A stretch of DNA of 64,000 bases from Przewalskia tangutica (Eukaryota; Streptophyta; Magnoliopsida; Solanales; Solanaceae), in the NCBI GenBank assembly GCA_029844215.1, contig CM056718.1, positions 84,866,764 through 84,930,763 of the forward strand, given 5' to 3'. The translations under genes were made by a program, and so were the position numbers. The notes under the pieces are model-generated. The model made no database searches. It saw nothing but the letters and a program-made list of their open reading frames with translations, and was not told the origin of the DNA. This document shows positions 24,040 through 35,300 of this stretch, in pieces. Numbering within the stretch: the stretch's first letter is position 1; every line of letters starts with the position of its first letter.

Positions 24040-24365
24040 TGTATCATAAGAACTGCGAGGCAAGTACTAAGGCATAGCTACCAAATCCACCTGCGTCCTC
24101 AATCGACGGGCAAGTACGAAAGCCGACTACGAGATCCACGTACCAACAATACTATAATCGAAATCACGGCGGCCGGGCAAGTGCGATAGCCTCTACCGGA
24201 TCCACTGCGTCACATCGGCCAAGGCAATCTGAAGCTAACCACCGATCCACCCTGCATCACACCACTTCGCCCTAACACGACCGGCAAGTAAAGCCAACTA
24301 CGGATCCACTGCATCACGTCTCGCGGCGGCGCGGTGCGAGCTAACTACTAGATCCACTGCGTGAT
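24040..24365 (-). repeat. Variable-slot tandem array, left LTR of M
   Basis: Four to five units of about 60 bp contain GATCCAC, CTGCGTCA or CTGCATCA, and GGCAAGTA. The right LTR of M has the same type at 60265-60605. Confidence 0.7.
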
Positions 24366-26164
24366 GGAGACCCATGGAGAGCTAATCCATGGAATAATCT
24401 TCGTCAACAGGAAAGCGAACCCTCATCATGGCGTACGTGGAATCCTCCATCACCGATGACGACGCCCAAATAGACTCATAATTACATGCTTTTAATTCGA
24501 ATTGCAATACCATGCCTTTATATAAACCAAGACAATTACCATGCCTTCTTTTCACATAAACCAAGAGAATTCTTATTTAAGCAAGCCAAAGTACTTTTCA
24601 AGGCACACATAGAATAATTCTCAATTAAACAAGCCAAAGTACTATGTACGTACATTCCTTTCGAAAGCCTCTTTTTAATGTAAAATCCAAGATATTAACA
24701 CTCGCAGTATCGAGGCGTGTCTATTTTTCAAAGTAAGTTACTACACCTTTAGAAAAATCATTTCATAGCTTGAAACCAAGTAACTTCAATTTTCCCACAA
24801 CCTAGACAACTTATGCTCATTAATCAAAATAGACAACTTTCATAACCTTCCATAAAGTTATTATAACCAACTTCCCATAAAGCCGTTATACTAACTTTAT
24901 GCTTTAGAAATTTACGACATCCTTATCCATTCATAAGGCCGTTATAACTAACTTCCCATAAAGCCGTTATAACTCCTTATGAACCATTTCGTTCTTTTAC
25001 TAGCCAAGAGGCTTATACTTCAAACAAATTCATACAATTTTCAAAATACTTCAAGCCTCTTATCCTTTAGAAAACAAGTTTCTTACCTCCAAAAATTTAA
25101 GTCTCTTATCTTTTAGAATAATTCAATATTCAATACTTTCACACCAAAAGTACTCTATACTTCATTAGGTCAAGAAAATCCTTGTCTATCTTATTTAGGA
25201 TAAACCATTCCTTAAGAACAAGCGGGTTAACTTCTTAACCCAACCAACTTAGACATTTTCTTAAAACAAGTCAAGTATAACAAAAGGATTTACTTCATTC
25301 AAAACACGTACGTCTACCGTACTATATAGTTATAACTACTCATGCTCAAAGGATAAGAAAGTTTCCACATACCTCTTCGGTCAATCCTCTTGCTAAGCTC
25401 AAACTACCGCAAGTAATATGCCAACCTATAATAACCATAATACGTTTATTAACCTCTAATTTCAATGTAGGAATAATCTAAGTTCAAAGCCCCTAAATTC
25501 TATGGAAAATTGGGCAGCATTTCCTTTGTTTCTACATACTTTGCCACCTTTTTAAGGTCCGTATTCAACATCCAAACGCCACTTCTTAGGCCCAACAATC
25601 CAAACAATCTCAAGGGGATTACACACCTAAACTTGGGTGTGTAAAATTCTGCCCCAAAAGGTAAAACAATTAACTTAACAAGTCTAAGGTAGTTTTTAGG
25701 CTACAACATGCTCACATAATTTTCTTAACCAATTCTTTCACATCCAAACCATATTTCTTACATGCAATGACTCTAAGAGCATTATTCACTACCACAAGTT
25801 CTTTCTTCTTAACATGCAACACTAGAAACTAATTCTAAAGGAAGAAATGTTACCTTAAAGTTTTAGTCAAACTTATTCCAAATATTTTGCTATCTTCCTT
25901 GCCATGAACACCACTCAACAAGCTAGCCACAAGCTTCCTTCTTGTTCTTAACTTTTCAGATTTTTCCTAAGGCTAGAATTTCTCTTGGGATTTTAGAGAA
26001 GGAGGAGCTTGAACTTTTAAGAGAGAAGGAGAGCTTTTGTCTAAGAGACATATGAATTATGACCAAGTCTTGAAGACTTGGTCAATATAGTGCATGCAAA
26101 ATCAGATGGGGACACTTGTCACCCTCCCAAGGTCTTTAAAGAAAAATCGACTTTTCCTAAGTTT

Positions 26165-26335
26165 TTCCGCCTGAATCCGCCTCGGCGCGCCCTTCCGAAA
26201 GCGGCGCGCAACTCTGCGGACCTCAGATCTTCGGCGCGGCCTCGCTTCCGGCGCGCGCGCTGAAACTTCAGCGACCCCTCGGTACATTCGGCGCGCTGAC
26301 CGCATCCGGCTGCGGCCACGCCGCTCTGTCGAAAC
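26165..26335 (-). repeat. GC-rich CpG-dense tract in left LTR of M
   Basis: A compact GC-rich block in an AT-rich LTR, with repeated GGCGCG words. The right LTR shows the same block with clean GGCGCCGCGG repeats. Confidence 0.7.
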
Positions 26336-26608
26336 ACATTTTTGTCCGATCACGCTGAATTTGTAATTCTCATAACTTTCTACTCCGACGTCCTATCGAC
26401 GAACGGTTGGTTGCGTTGGAATCTAGACTCAACGAACTACGCCCTGGGCCTTTGAAACACTTAGGAATTCTCAATGTACCGGGTCATAACCCGCCTCAAA
26501 GTCTACTAAAACCCGTCCGAACAATCACAACCTATCCTTTGGAAATTTTAAGTCTTACATGCTTTAAATGCGCTCTCATGCGTAGGGTCAGAACTACGGG
26601 GTATAACA

Positions 26609-26644
26609 TTCTCCCCCCCTTAGAAACATTCGTCCCCGAATGTT
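26609..26644 (-). other. Polypurine tract and palindrome, element M
   Basis: On the minus strand AGGGGGGGAGAA precedes the LTR, next to AACATTCGGGGACGAATGTT (26625-26644), the same paired signal as in the forward elements. Confidence 0.75.
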
Positions 26645-26989
26645 CTTTTGGAGCCCAACTACTATTCCTCGGTACATCCTCGTACTATATACTAATGGAA
26701 CTTCATTATGCCACCTATGACCCTAAGATATCGCACACGCATACCCATTCACCGTAAGTCAAACAGAAAACGAACCCAACATATGAACCATTACTACTTA
26801 CTCTCATTCACGGCCTAACAGAATTTCCCGTTCGAATTTACCACTCATTCTATCACATGTACACAGTCTCAATATCCTCTGTTCATAACACTAAATCATA
26901 CAACAATCCTATCATGCATACTAATCTCTAAAGGGTCAAAGATATACCTGTAATTATTGCTTCACATTCCCCTTGTCGTTCTAATCATG
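26645..26989 (-). other. 3' internal noncoding module of element M
   Basis: Short version of the family 3' module; in reverse it contains ACAGGTATATCTTTGACCC near 26934-26952, equivalent to the TATATCCTTAACCC start in the forward copies. No coding sequence is seen. Confidence 0.55.
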
Positions 26990-28195
26990 ATCACCGCCGC
27001 ACTACGCATAACAAAAAGAAAGCGATGAACCGACCATCGATCCTAAAGGTGAATCTCTACATCCGTGCTATCTCGGTCGGACGATTCCTCGCATAATGGC
27101 CCCTGTTGGCGCATGCATAGCAATTACCCAATCTAGCACGACACTCCCCATACTGGGTGTTACCACATCGGCTATACCGAGGTAGAGGTGGCTTCCTCAG
27201 ACTAACACCCTTACTCTCCGAAACCTAAACCTCGAGCCCCGTCTGCTCCGAATCTCCGACGTCACGAAGGCGTGGTGGAGTACTCGTCTTGGCCGAGGAG
27301 CATAACTAGTCTTCTGAGGCGGTCCGCCTCAGCGCCCGAGATCCTGCTGTCACGGCCTCTTGGCCGGGCACGAGTCAAGCCGACCCTCCTTTCTCGCCCT
27401 CTATCCCTGCGCATATGCTCGCATCTGGCGATATCCATACACGGGAAGAGCTACTCCCAAGCACGCAGAATCATATGACGGTCTAGCCCATCACATAGCG
27501 ATGAACTCATGCGCCATGTTGGCTACAATAGTGTCGCATACCGCCAGAGAGTCAAACTCCAGGCTGTATTCTCTGATGGTCCTCCCATTCTGCCTCAAGG
27601 TCAAGAATCTATCCACGCGGGCTCTCCTCAACTCAGGAGGCAAGAAGTGATCCAGGAAGGCCTCTGCGAACTCCTCCCAACCTGCTGGAAGAGCACCCTC
27701 CCCTCTAGACAATTCCCATGACTCAAACCAGTTCAACGCAATATCGCGTAACCGGTAAGAAGCTAACACAACGGACTCCGTCTCCGAGGCCCTAAGCACC
27801 TGCGTAGTCCGCCGCACCTGTCGAATAAACTCCTGAGGATCCTCCTCAGACCTCGAACCATAGAACTCGGGTGGATTACAACTCAGAAAGTCCCGAATCC
27901 TTAAACTGTCGGCCCTAGGGTTAGCCACCGGCCCCTGGCGGTGCTGCCCTGCCACGATGCTAGTCAACAACCTGATCTGCTCTCCGTAATCCCTATACTG
28001 CCTCGCCGCGGAATCGGGGCTCGGTCTGAAACCTGCGGAGCTACCGCCGCTCGGCTCTAATCTGCCGGCGTAGCTGAACTCGCCGACCGCCATCGCCTCG
28101 GGCATAGTTTGTGCCGAGTCCCGTAACTCTGCGTACCACTAGCGCTCTGGCGATGCCTTGCCCTTCTGGGCTCTGGTCGCCTTCCGTGGAGGCAT
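26990..28195 (-). pseudogene. gag: Gag of element M
   Basis: The start codon is CAT at 28193-28195. From 28105 down to 27491 a long open stretch of 204 codons carries the capsid segment: LSCNPPEFYGSRSEEDPQEF, then ASYRLRDIALNWFESWELSR, then LRRARVDRFLTLRQNGRTI. This is the best-preserved gag-only capsid in the window and is slightly different from the forward copies (ASYRLRDIALNW against GSHRLRDTAVDW). The frame then breaks; a CYACANRGHYAR knuckle lies near 27083-27122. No protease or RT follows. It reads away from the nested element P, which sits in its leader. Confidence 0.8.
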
Positions 28196-28741
28196 AACTG
28201 GCACATAAGAATAGGTCAGAGAGGACTCAACCTACTATGACAGCTCTACTGCACGATCTCAAAGAGAGAAGAATGGAAACCAACCCTAAATGTCCTGCAG
28301 CCTCCTGATTATAGATGTTATACCCCGTATTTCCGGAGTATGTACGTAAGGGCGTACGTACGAAAGTTTAGCCTTAAAGTTAGGCCAAGTTCAAAAATTG
28401 TGCACAACTCGCTAAAAGAATCATTTTCCGACGAAACGTTTCCACAACTTCCGTAGGGAAAATTCCGGCTATGCCATTTCTAATTTTTGCGGATTTTTCC
28501 GAGAGACGAAACATTTTGGACCAACGGGAGGGCGACACTTGGCACCCTCCAATTGGTGGACTTGAAATCGTCCATTGGACGAATTGGACTAGGATGGCAC
28601 GTTTTTTGTGCCTTTGCACAAGTCAAGGAGTTGGTAGGATATTTGTGTGTAGTAGATAGAATGGACACTTGCCTAAATCCTCACCCTACACTTGCCTTGC
28701 ACTTGGCATCATCTTGGCCCTTGGTTGGCCATGGCTTGACC

Positions 28742-28749
28742 TATAAATA
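28742..28749 (+). promoter_or_regulatory. TATA box, 5' LTR of P
   Basis: TATAAATA, preceded by TTGGCCCTTGGTTGGCC; the inverted CCAAT is altered to CTTGG in P. Confidence 0.7.
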
Positions 28750-29925
28750 CCCCCTTAGATGAAGAGTTCTTCATCCACAAAATTACTTCCAAGTATTGAA
28801 AAATCCTCTCCTCTCCCTTAAATCCATTTCGTCCAAACACCTTTCCCCCCCCCCCCCCCTTGAGTAAAGTTGGCCGAGGCCTCCCCCCCCTAGCCTAGCC
28901 GAAATATACCCCCCTCCCTTGGTAGAAAAGTTTCCTTCTAGTATTGTTATAAATCCCAAAATACCCAAGCCCAAAACCCTTATTACTTAGTATAATTTTT
29001 GAAGAAATTCTAAGGTTTCTGGAGCGTACAACTTAGAGCAAAACCTTGCTCAGCGACTTTTATCTAGGATATTATTGGGCTTACCGAGGTAAATAATCCT
29101 AACCCTCTTTTGTATTAAAGAATGCATCTTGTAGAAGTATATAAATAAGTATTAAATACTTAGAAGAATATTGCGAATAGAATTGAGCTGTTATCACGGT
29201 AGAAGGGTTTAAAGAAGAATAATCAAAGCGTACTTACATAGAATTTGTTTTCACGATGAGACTTATATAGCTCACCGGTAGGGAAGTGCTGCCCGACTTT
29301 CCATAGAATTGTGAACCCTCTTTAGAATGACCTTGAGTAGTCTAGACTTTGATAGATGTCCGTGACTATTATAGGTGATTCTCTGCGCGACATATTCAAC
29401 TTCGCAGGTGGATTTCTCAGAGAATGTATTTGATTCTTCCTTAAGCAACATAATTTAAAAATATATGTAGTACGGTGAGCGTACGTGTTAACTGAATAAT
29501 AACTACGACAATGTCTTTTGACTTAAGCTGAATAATACTTACGGCAATGTCTTGCGACTTAAGCACGAATAATAAGGATCCAAAGCATTTCAAAAGAATC
29601 TTGAATCATTTTTAAGCGAAGAGAACAAATTGGTTTTAAAGCGAAGCTTAAGAGTTATACTAGCTTTATGGGAAGTTAGGTATAACCACTTAAGAATAAT
29701 AAAAGACAGTTTACCTATGTGTTTATAACAGACTTATATTGATTTGTGAAAAGAATAATAAGATGGTTTGATAAGTAGACATGATATGATGCTATGTGTG
29801 TTAGTGTCTTGTAACGTTTGTGTAAGAGAGTATTCTTGTTGTGCTTATGTTGTTTAACGATAAGCTGTTATGTTAGTATAATACCACTCACCTCTTGACA
29901 TATTACCGGGGGTTAAGCTGCCCTC

Positions 29926-30180
29926 CGATGCGGGGTAGACTCAGGCGGTCTGGGACCATGATTCGAGAATACCTCATGCGGGTCCAAGGGACCTATGCGG
30001 AGCTACGGGAGTTCCAGGTTAGTGATGCGGGGTTATACCTCATGCGGTCTATGTGGCCATGCGGACTACGAGTCCAGGACGATGCCGATGAGTAGCTACC
30101 CTCGATGCGGGGTTACATACCCTATGCGGGCCTATATGAGTGGCCTATGCGGACTACGGGAGTCCAGGATTAGGCTTGCA
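29926..30180 (+). repeat. Variable-slot ATGCGGG array, 5' LTR of P
   Basis: Irregular units contain GATGCGGGGT, CTCATGCGG and CTATGCGGACTACG. The same type is found at 58640-58915, in LTR F and, reversed, in LTR K. Confidence 0.7.
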
Positions 30181-30554
30181 TGGTGATACTACGGGCAATT
30201 GGCCCTGCTTCGATCATTCGCAACCTAGAAAAGACCTGTTACAGTTTACCTATTGTTGCTCTTGTTTATGATGTGACACTATGTGCGGTTACCTTGGTTG
30301 TTTCATACATACTTGCAAAACTGATTTTAAAATGATATGTTTTCATTTAAGTACTTTACAGTTTCATATACTTAGTACCTGTTGTACTGACCTCCTTCGG
30401 GGGGCTGAGCGTATAAAGAGGCCAGAGCCTCTACCACGGGAACAGACCCGAACCGTGGCTCTCCGTATGGCACGTCCGCTGTGTATGGGATCGCAAGCAG
30501 CCCGGTACCATTTGTTGGGTCTCCGGAGTGAGACTCGCGGTAAAGTGACAAAAG

Positions 30555-30566
30555 TGGTATCAGAGC
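30555..30566 (+). other. Primer binding site, element P
   Basis: TGGTATCAGAGC, matching the 3' end of initiator tRNA-Met, four bases after the LTR end. Confidence 0.85.
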
Positions 30567-30612
30567 AGTTAATCCTCGGAAAGTGTCTACAGACCGTATC
30601 TAGTAGAGTCTT

Positions 30613-30646
30613 GATTATCGGTGTGTTGTGCACCACACCAATAATC
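30613..30646 (+). promoter_or_regulatory. Leader hairpin with GTGCAC loop, element P
   Basis: GATTATCGGTGTG pairs with CACACCAATAATC around loop TTGTGCAC (GTGCAC at 30628-30633), with one C/A mismatch. The inner stem is fully Watson-Crick. It starts 46 nt after the primer site, as in A. Confidence 0.65.
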
Positions 30647-30744
30647 AGGAGGCTATAGGATATTTAGGATTGGTTTCCACTCTTCTTACTCTGAGATCGT
30701 GCTTTAGAGTTGTGTTAAAGTTGGACCCCTCTAACGTATTCCTT

Positions 30745-30757
30745 TTCTGTAACAGTT
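30745..30757 (+). promoter_or_regulatory. Possible 3' splice acceptor before gag, element P
   Basis: A pyrimidine-rich run CCTTTTCTGTAACAG ends at 30755, two bases before the gag ATG. A and M have CCAG at the same place; B, G and J have ACGA where ACAG is expected. Inference only. Confidence 0.35.
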
Positions 30758-32382
30758 ATGCCTCCACGTAAGGCAACCCGGGCCCAGAAGGGCAAGGCAG
30801 CCGAGGGAGCTGCTAGTGGGACACCTAGAGTCACGAGGGCTCGGGCCCAGTCTATACCAGAGACGGCGAGTTCTACGACGCCGCCAGTCCCAGCAGAGAC
30901 TACAGTACCCGCACCTCCTGTCCCACAGCCTGGGGCGGAGGAGATAGGGTACAAGGAGATGGCCCAGCTATTGGCTAGGATTGTGGCCAGACACGAGGCG
31001 GTGGATCTGCGGTTCAGTCCAGCCCAGTCGTACCGTGGATTGGTTCACCCGAGGGCAGAGAGTCTGAGGCTACGAGACTTCCTGAGTTGTAGCCCGCCAG
31101 AGTTTTACGGGTCGAGGCCGGAGGATGATCCGCAGGAGTTCATCCGTCAGCTACAGAGGATTTTGAGAGTGATCAGGGCGTCGGAGACCGAGTCCGTGAT
31201 CTTTGGTTCACATAGGCTGCGTGATACCGCAGTCGATTGGTTTGATTCATGGGAGTTATCCCGGGGAGAGCACGCGTCCCCAGCTACTTGGGATGAGTTC
31301 TCAGAGGCTTTCCTCACTCACTTCTTGCCTCCACAGATGAGAGAGGCGCGGTGATAGATTGTTCTTCTGAGGTAGAGAGGGCCGTCGGGAGTACAATGTC
31401 GAGTTTGATTCATTGGCTCGATATGTCCCAGTGTTGGTAGCAGATATGGAGGATAGGGTGCACCGCTACGTCACCGGGCTAGACGATTATATGGCGAAGT
31501 CATGTGCGGGTGTTTCTCTTGGTAGGGTATGGACATTACCGCGCAGCTCATGCTCTTGGATGTGAGGCGTAGAGACAGCGGGTTGACGTGCAAGAAGAAG
31601 ACCGGGGCGAGGTCTTTTGGTGGCTATCGTGGTGGGCGGCCTCAGCAGCAGTCGAGATTTGCACCACAGCCAGCTCAGAGCACTCCTGCACCGTCCTCGG
31701 CACCAGACATTCGAGAGCGCACTGGGGCCCCGTGACTTGCACATCCGAGCGGCGAGTGCGGCGTCGGGACCACCCGCCGGTGTGGCCGATGCGGTAGGTC
31801 CCACTTCGGGAGTTGTGGTGCTGTGGGAGCTTGTTTCAGTTGTGGCCAGCAGGGTCATTTTGCGAGAGACTGCCCGACTAGGAGTGGCGCGGGTGGTAGG
31901 AGTCAGCCTACAGGTTCTTTCGCCGGGTCTTCTTCATCCCCGACAGTTACTCGCCCCGGAGGGCAAGGTACTCATGGGCCAGCAGGTCGCGGCAGAGGTC
32001 GTGGCGCGGGTCCCAGTTCTAGCGGTCCTCAGAACCGCATTTATGCCTTGTCCAGCCGGCAGGATCAGGAGGCCTCACCTGATGTCGTCACAGGTACCTT
32101 ATCAGTTTCTGGGTTTGATGTTTATGCCTTGATAGATCCGGGTTCTACTCTGTCCTATATATCTCCCCTTGTTGCTAGTAGGATAGGGATAGAGCCTGAG
32201 TCCATAGACCCTTTCGAGGTAGCTACGCCAGTGGGTGATTCGGTGGTAGCTCGGCGGGTATATAGGGCTTGTCCTGTGACCATTTACAGTCGTCAGACCC
32301 TAGCCGACTTGATAGAGTTGGAGATGATTGACTTCGACGTGATCATGGGGATGGATTGGCTAGCTTCTTGCTACGCCAATGT
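30758..32382 (+). pseudogene. gag-pro: Gag-protease of element P, frameshifted and cut by G-H
   Basis: The ATG at 30758 opens 198 codons: basic N-terminus MPPRKATRAQKGK, a Pro/Thr-rich linker, then the retrotransposon Gag capsid with SPPEFYGSRPEDDPQEFIRQ and DTAVDWFDSWELSRG. The frame breaks near 31354 and is scrambled to about 31820. It resumes with the CCHC knuckle CFSCGQQGHFARDC, a Gly/Ser-rich linker and an aspartic protease whose active-site motif is DPGS in ALIDPGSTLSYIS, with a flap-like ATPVGDSVV and the IMGMDWLA segment. Coding stops at CYANV where the AATGT target (32378-32382) was duplicated. The next codons are found at 53967. Gag forms the particle and the protease matures it. 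Confidence 0.85.
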
Positions 32383-33088
32383 TGTTGTTATACCCCGTAG
32401 TTCCAGGGTATGTATGCGAGGACGTACGTACGAGAATACGACAGAAAGATTGGAAAGGAAGAAAGAGGTGATTTTTCCACGGAAAAGTTTCCGGTTTTTG
32501 TGAAGGAAAAGGTTCGTTAATGGGAATTGGATTCCCAGATTTGGTATTCGGACTTCCTGGAATATTAGAGAATTATGGAATTTTATTTTCGGAAATGGTC
32601 ACGTGGGGCCCACGGGAGAAATTTACGGTTTTGTGGGGCCCACTTTGTTTTCGAGATTTTGGCCATTGTGGATATTTTCGGAAGATGTTTTATTTTGGGC
32701 CAATAGGAGGGTGACACGTGTCACCCCCGCCTAGGTGGCTTGGCCGAATGGCATTTGTGCACAACACCCGGTTAGAGTCGTTTTTCGACGAAACGTTCTA
32801 CCTAACTTGCGAAGGGTAAATTACGGCTATGTCATTTAGTATTTTTGCGGATTTTTCCGAGAGACGAAACGTTTTGGACCAACGAGAGGGCAACACTTGG
32901 CACCCTCTCGTTGGTGGACTTGAAGGGGCGTTAGGGCCGATTGGATGAGCAAGTCTTGGATGATATTTGTGTAGATATTTTGTGAGGGTTTTAAGGAGTA
33001 GGGTCTAGGGGGCACTTGGGCATATCTTGGCCTTACACTTGCTATACACTTGGCTAGATCTTGGCCATTGGTTGGCCTTGGCTTGTGC

Positions 33089-33096
33089 TATAAATA
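33089..33096 (+). promoter_or_regulatory. TATA box and inverted CCAAT, LTR F
   Basis: TATAAATA after TTGGCCATTGGTTGGCC. Confidence 0.75.
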
Positions 33097-34359
33097 CCCC
33101 TCTCCTTTGATGAACTTCTTCATCCTAAATATTTCCTAAGTGTTAGAATCCTCCCCCTCCCTTCCTTATGGTTCTCGTCCCTCCCCCTTGTGGCCGAGAG
33201 CACCCCCCCCCCCTCTAGGGGTGCTAGCCGAGAGTGTACCACTGCCTAGTTGTTTTAGTATAATACCCCCTTTGTGGTGTAGAAATACTCTCAGAGTATT
33301 GTTAGAATGCCCAAATTACCTCACCCGTATACCTTGGAGTATTCAAAGGATATACCTATCTAAAAGCCGGAAATACTATGATACTTCCCGTCAGCCACAA
33401 AACCGAAACCCTAGGAAAATCTCCATAGTCCGTTGGAGTATTGTGTAGAAGTTGGTTAGAACTTCTAAGGGTGGTTTAGAGCGGGTTGGAGCGCTCGGAG
33501 TTGGAGCTAAACGATTGCCCAGGATCGACTTTATACTTGGATAATTATGGGCTTATCGAGGTAAATATCTTGTCCTTCTATTGTAATTGGAAATTACATG
33601 TTGTTAGAATATATAGTTAAAGTATACTATATATAGAATCAACGTGGTTAGTTGGCAATGTCTTTTGACTTAAGCTGAAGAATCGAATCGTATTCAGATG
33701 AGACTTGTGTAGTAGTCTTGTGGAGTAGAATTGTACCCGTTCGGGTTAGATGTATAACCCCCTGGTTGGCTTGCAGTAGCCCAGTGAGAGGAGAGTTACG
33801 CTGTTGTTGCGGGGAGGTCTTTGAATTTTACGTAGAATGTTCTACGATAAGATCTTAATGTTAATAAAGCGCGTGGCCTTATAGGTTGAAGTACTACGTG
33901 TGGCGCGTTACTTGGCTTTAGGAGTAGCCGCGGTTGGGAGTACTTGGGCGTTTTGCCATTAGTCGATACTCGTCGCGAGGTATGTGAACCTCTTCCTATC
34001 TCTTCTAGCATGATATGTGTGAACTATGTAGTGCGGTGAGCGTACATGTTCTAAATGTATTTGATTGGTGTAAATCCTAAAGCGTTATAACGGCTTTATG
34101 GGAAGTTGGTTATATCGGCTTTATGTTGGTAAGAAAATACATGTGGTTTTAAAAGGTAAGCGATTTGAACTATAAGCGGCTTGTTATGTGTTAATAAAGA
34201 ACTTGAAGTATTTCAAAAGAGTTTTGAATCATTTTGAGAGAAGAAGTAATACTTGATTTGTTTTGAAAACTTAAGAGTTATACTAGCTTTATGGAAAGTT
34301 AGGTATAACGTCTTAAGAATGTTTTCTTGATTTTGGAAATCGTAATGTGTATCGACAAA

Positions 34360-34490
34360 CCATGCGGCGTTAATAAAAGGAAATGTTTGTGATTAAGTAT
34401 TATTAAAACCGGTAGAAACTTCCATCCTGCATAGAAGCTAAGATGAGACAAAATGATATTTCCTAGATCATGGTCTTTGTAATAAGATTG
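34360..34490 (+). other. Conserved LTR stem-loop with AATAAA (shortened copy in F)
   Basis: The 5' arm is GGAAATGT, but the 3' arm is reduced to ATTTCC because TACAT is missing. Unlike the other copies, the stem is weakened here. Confidence 0.4.
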
Positions 34491-35042
34491 TTGTAAACAA
34501 GAATATCCTACTCACATATAAGACTTATGTTTCTCGTTAGTTTAAAAGATAATTATATTATAAAATGAATAACACAATGAACTACTAAACAATTCTAAAT
34601 AAAAAAAATGAACATTTGAAATTAGGCAAACTTGGGCGTTTGGAAAATAATGTAGTTCTTGAGTTTTACAAAGAGAAGTGTTTTGATTTACTTCAAAAGA
34701 TAATCACTATATTTTCATATACTACGGTATTGTGTGACTTTTGTGAAAGTAACGTATCTTTTAAAGATTTATTTTATGAAGTACTTTGTGGATAAAACCC
34801 ATTAATTGTTATCATATAGTTTAAAGTACCTGGTGTGTATATCTTGTTTTTGTTGGTTGGTGATAGCCTTGTAATACCTTCTTGTTGATTTGATAAGTAA
34901 ACATGCTAGGATCTACGTGTGTTAGTATCTTGTGATGTTTGTGTAAAGGGTTTTTCTTTGTTGTGCTTATGTTGTTTAACGATAAGTCGTTATGATAGTA
35001 TTATACAAAGACTCATCTCTTGAGATGATTAGGGGGTTGCCC

Positions 35043-35300
35043 TCCGATGCGGGGTAGACTCAGCGGGTCGATGGACCTATGATTCGAGACTACCTCATGC
35101 GGGTCGAGGGCCTATGCGGAATCGAAAGTTCCGAGTTAGGATCGGCCCTTGTGGTCATGCGGTCCTTGTGGCGTGCGGACGGCGAGTCGGGGACGCCGCC
35201 GGAGTAGCTACCCTCGATGCGGGTTATACCTCATGCGGGCGATCTGATTGGCCTATGAGTCGCGGGAAGTTCGAGGCTAGACGCGCACATTAGATCTGCG
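35043..35300 (+). repeat. Variable-slot ATGCGGG array, LTR F
   Basis: Same class as in P: GATGCGGGGTAGACTC, CTCATGCGGGTC and CTATGCGGA words in irregular order. Confidence 0.65.

Larger units (their letters stand above)
23377..26608 (-). repeat. 3' LTR of element M (left copy)
   Basis: The left end reads TCACACGACC where the right copy has TGTCACGACC; the right end is GGGGTATAACA. It holds the variable-slot array (24040-24365), CATAAAG/GTTATAAC motifs near 24850-24990 and a GC-rich tract at 26165-26335. I see no TATAAATA or GGCCATTGG word, unlike the forward LTRs. Confidence 0.85.
28316..30550 (+). repeat. 5' LTR of element P
   Basis: It opens TGTTATACCCCGTATTTCC and is nearly identical to the 3' LTR for about 2.1 kb, with TATA at 28742, donor-like GAG/GTAAATAA at 29086 and the ATGCGGG array at 29926-30180. 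From about 30410 to the end (AAAGTGACA) it no longer matches the 3' LTR, whose end is the normal family type. Confidence 0.85.

Noticed and set aside
26407..26757. Frame of 116 codons shared with 62620-62925
   Set aside because: It crosses the LTR boundary of M into the polypurine tract and differs after the boundary in the other copy.
32386..32503. Extension of the P protease frame to 32503
   Set aside because: The last about 40 codons read into solo LTR F; the true protein sequence continues at 53967.
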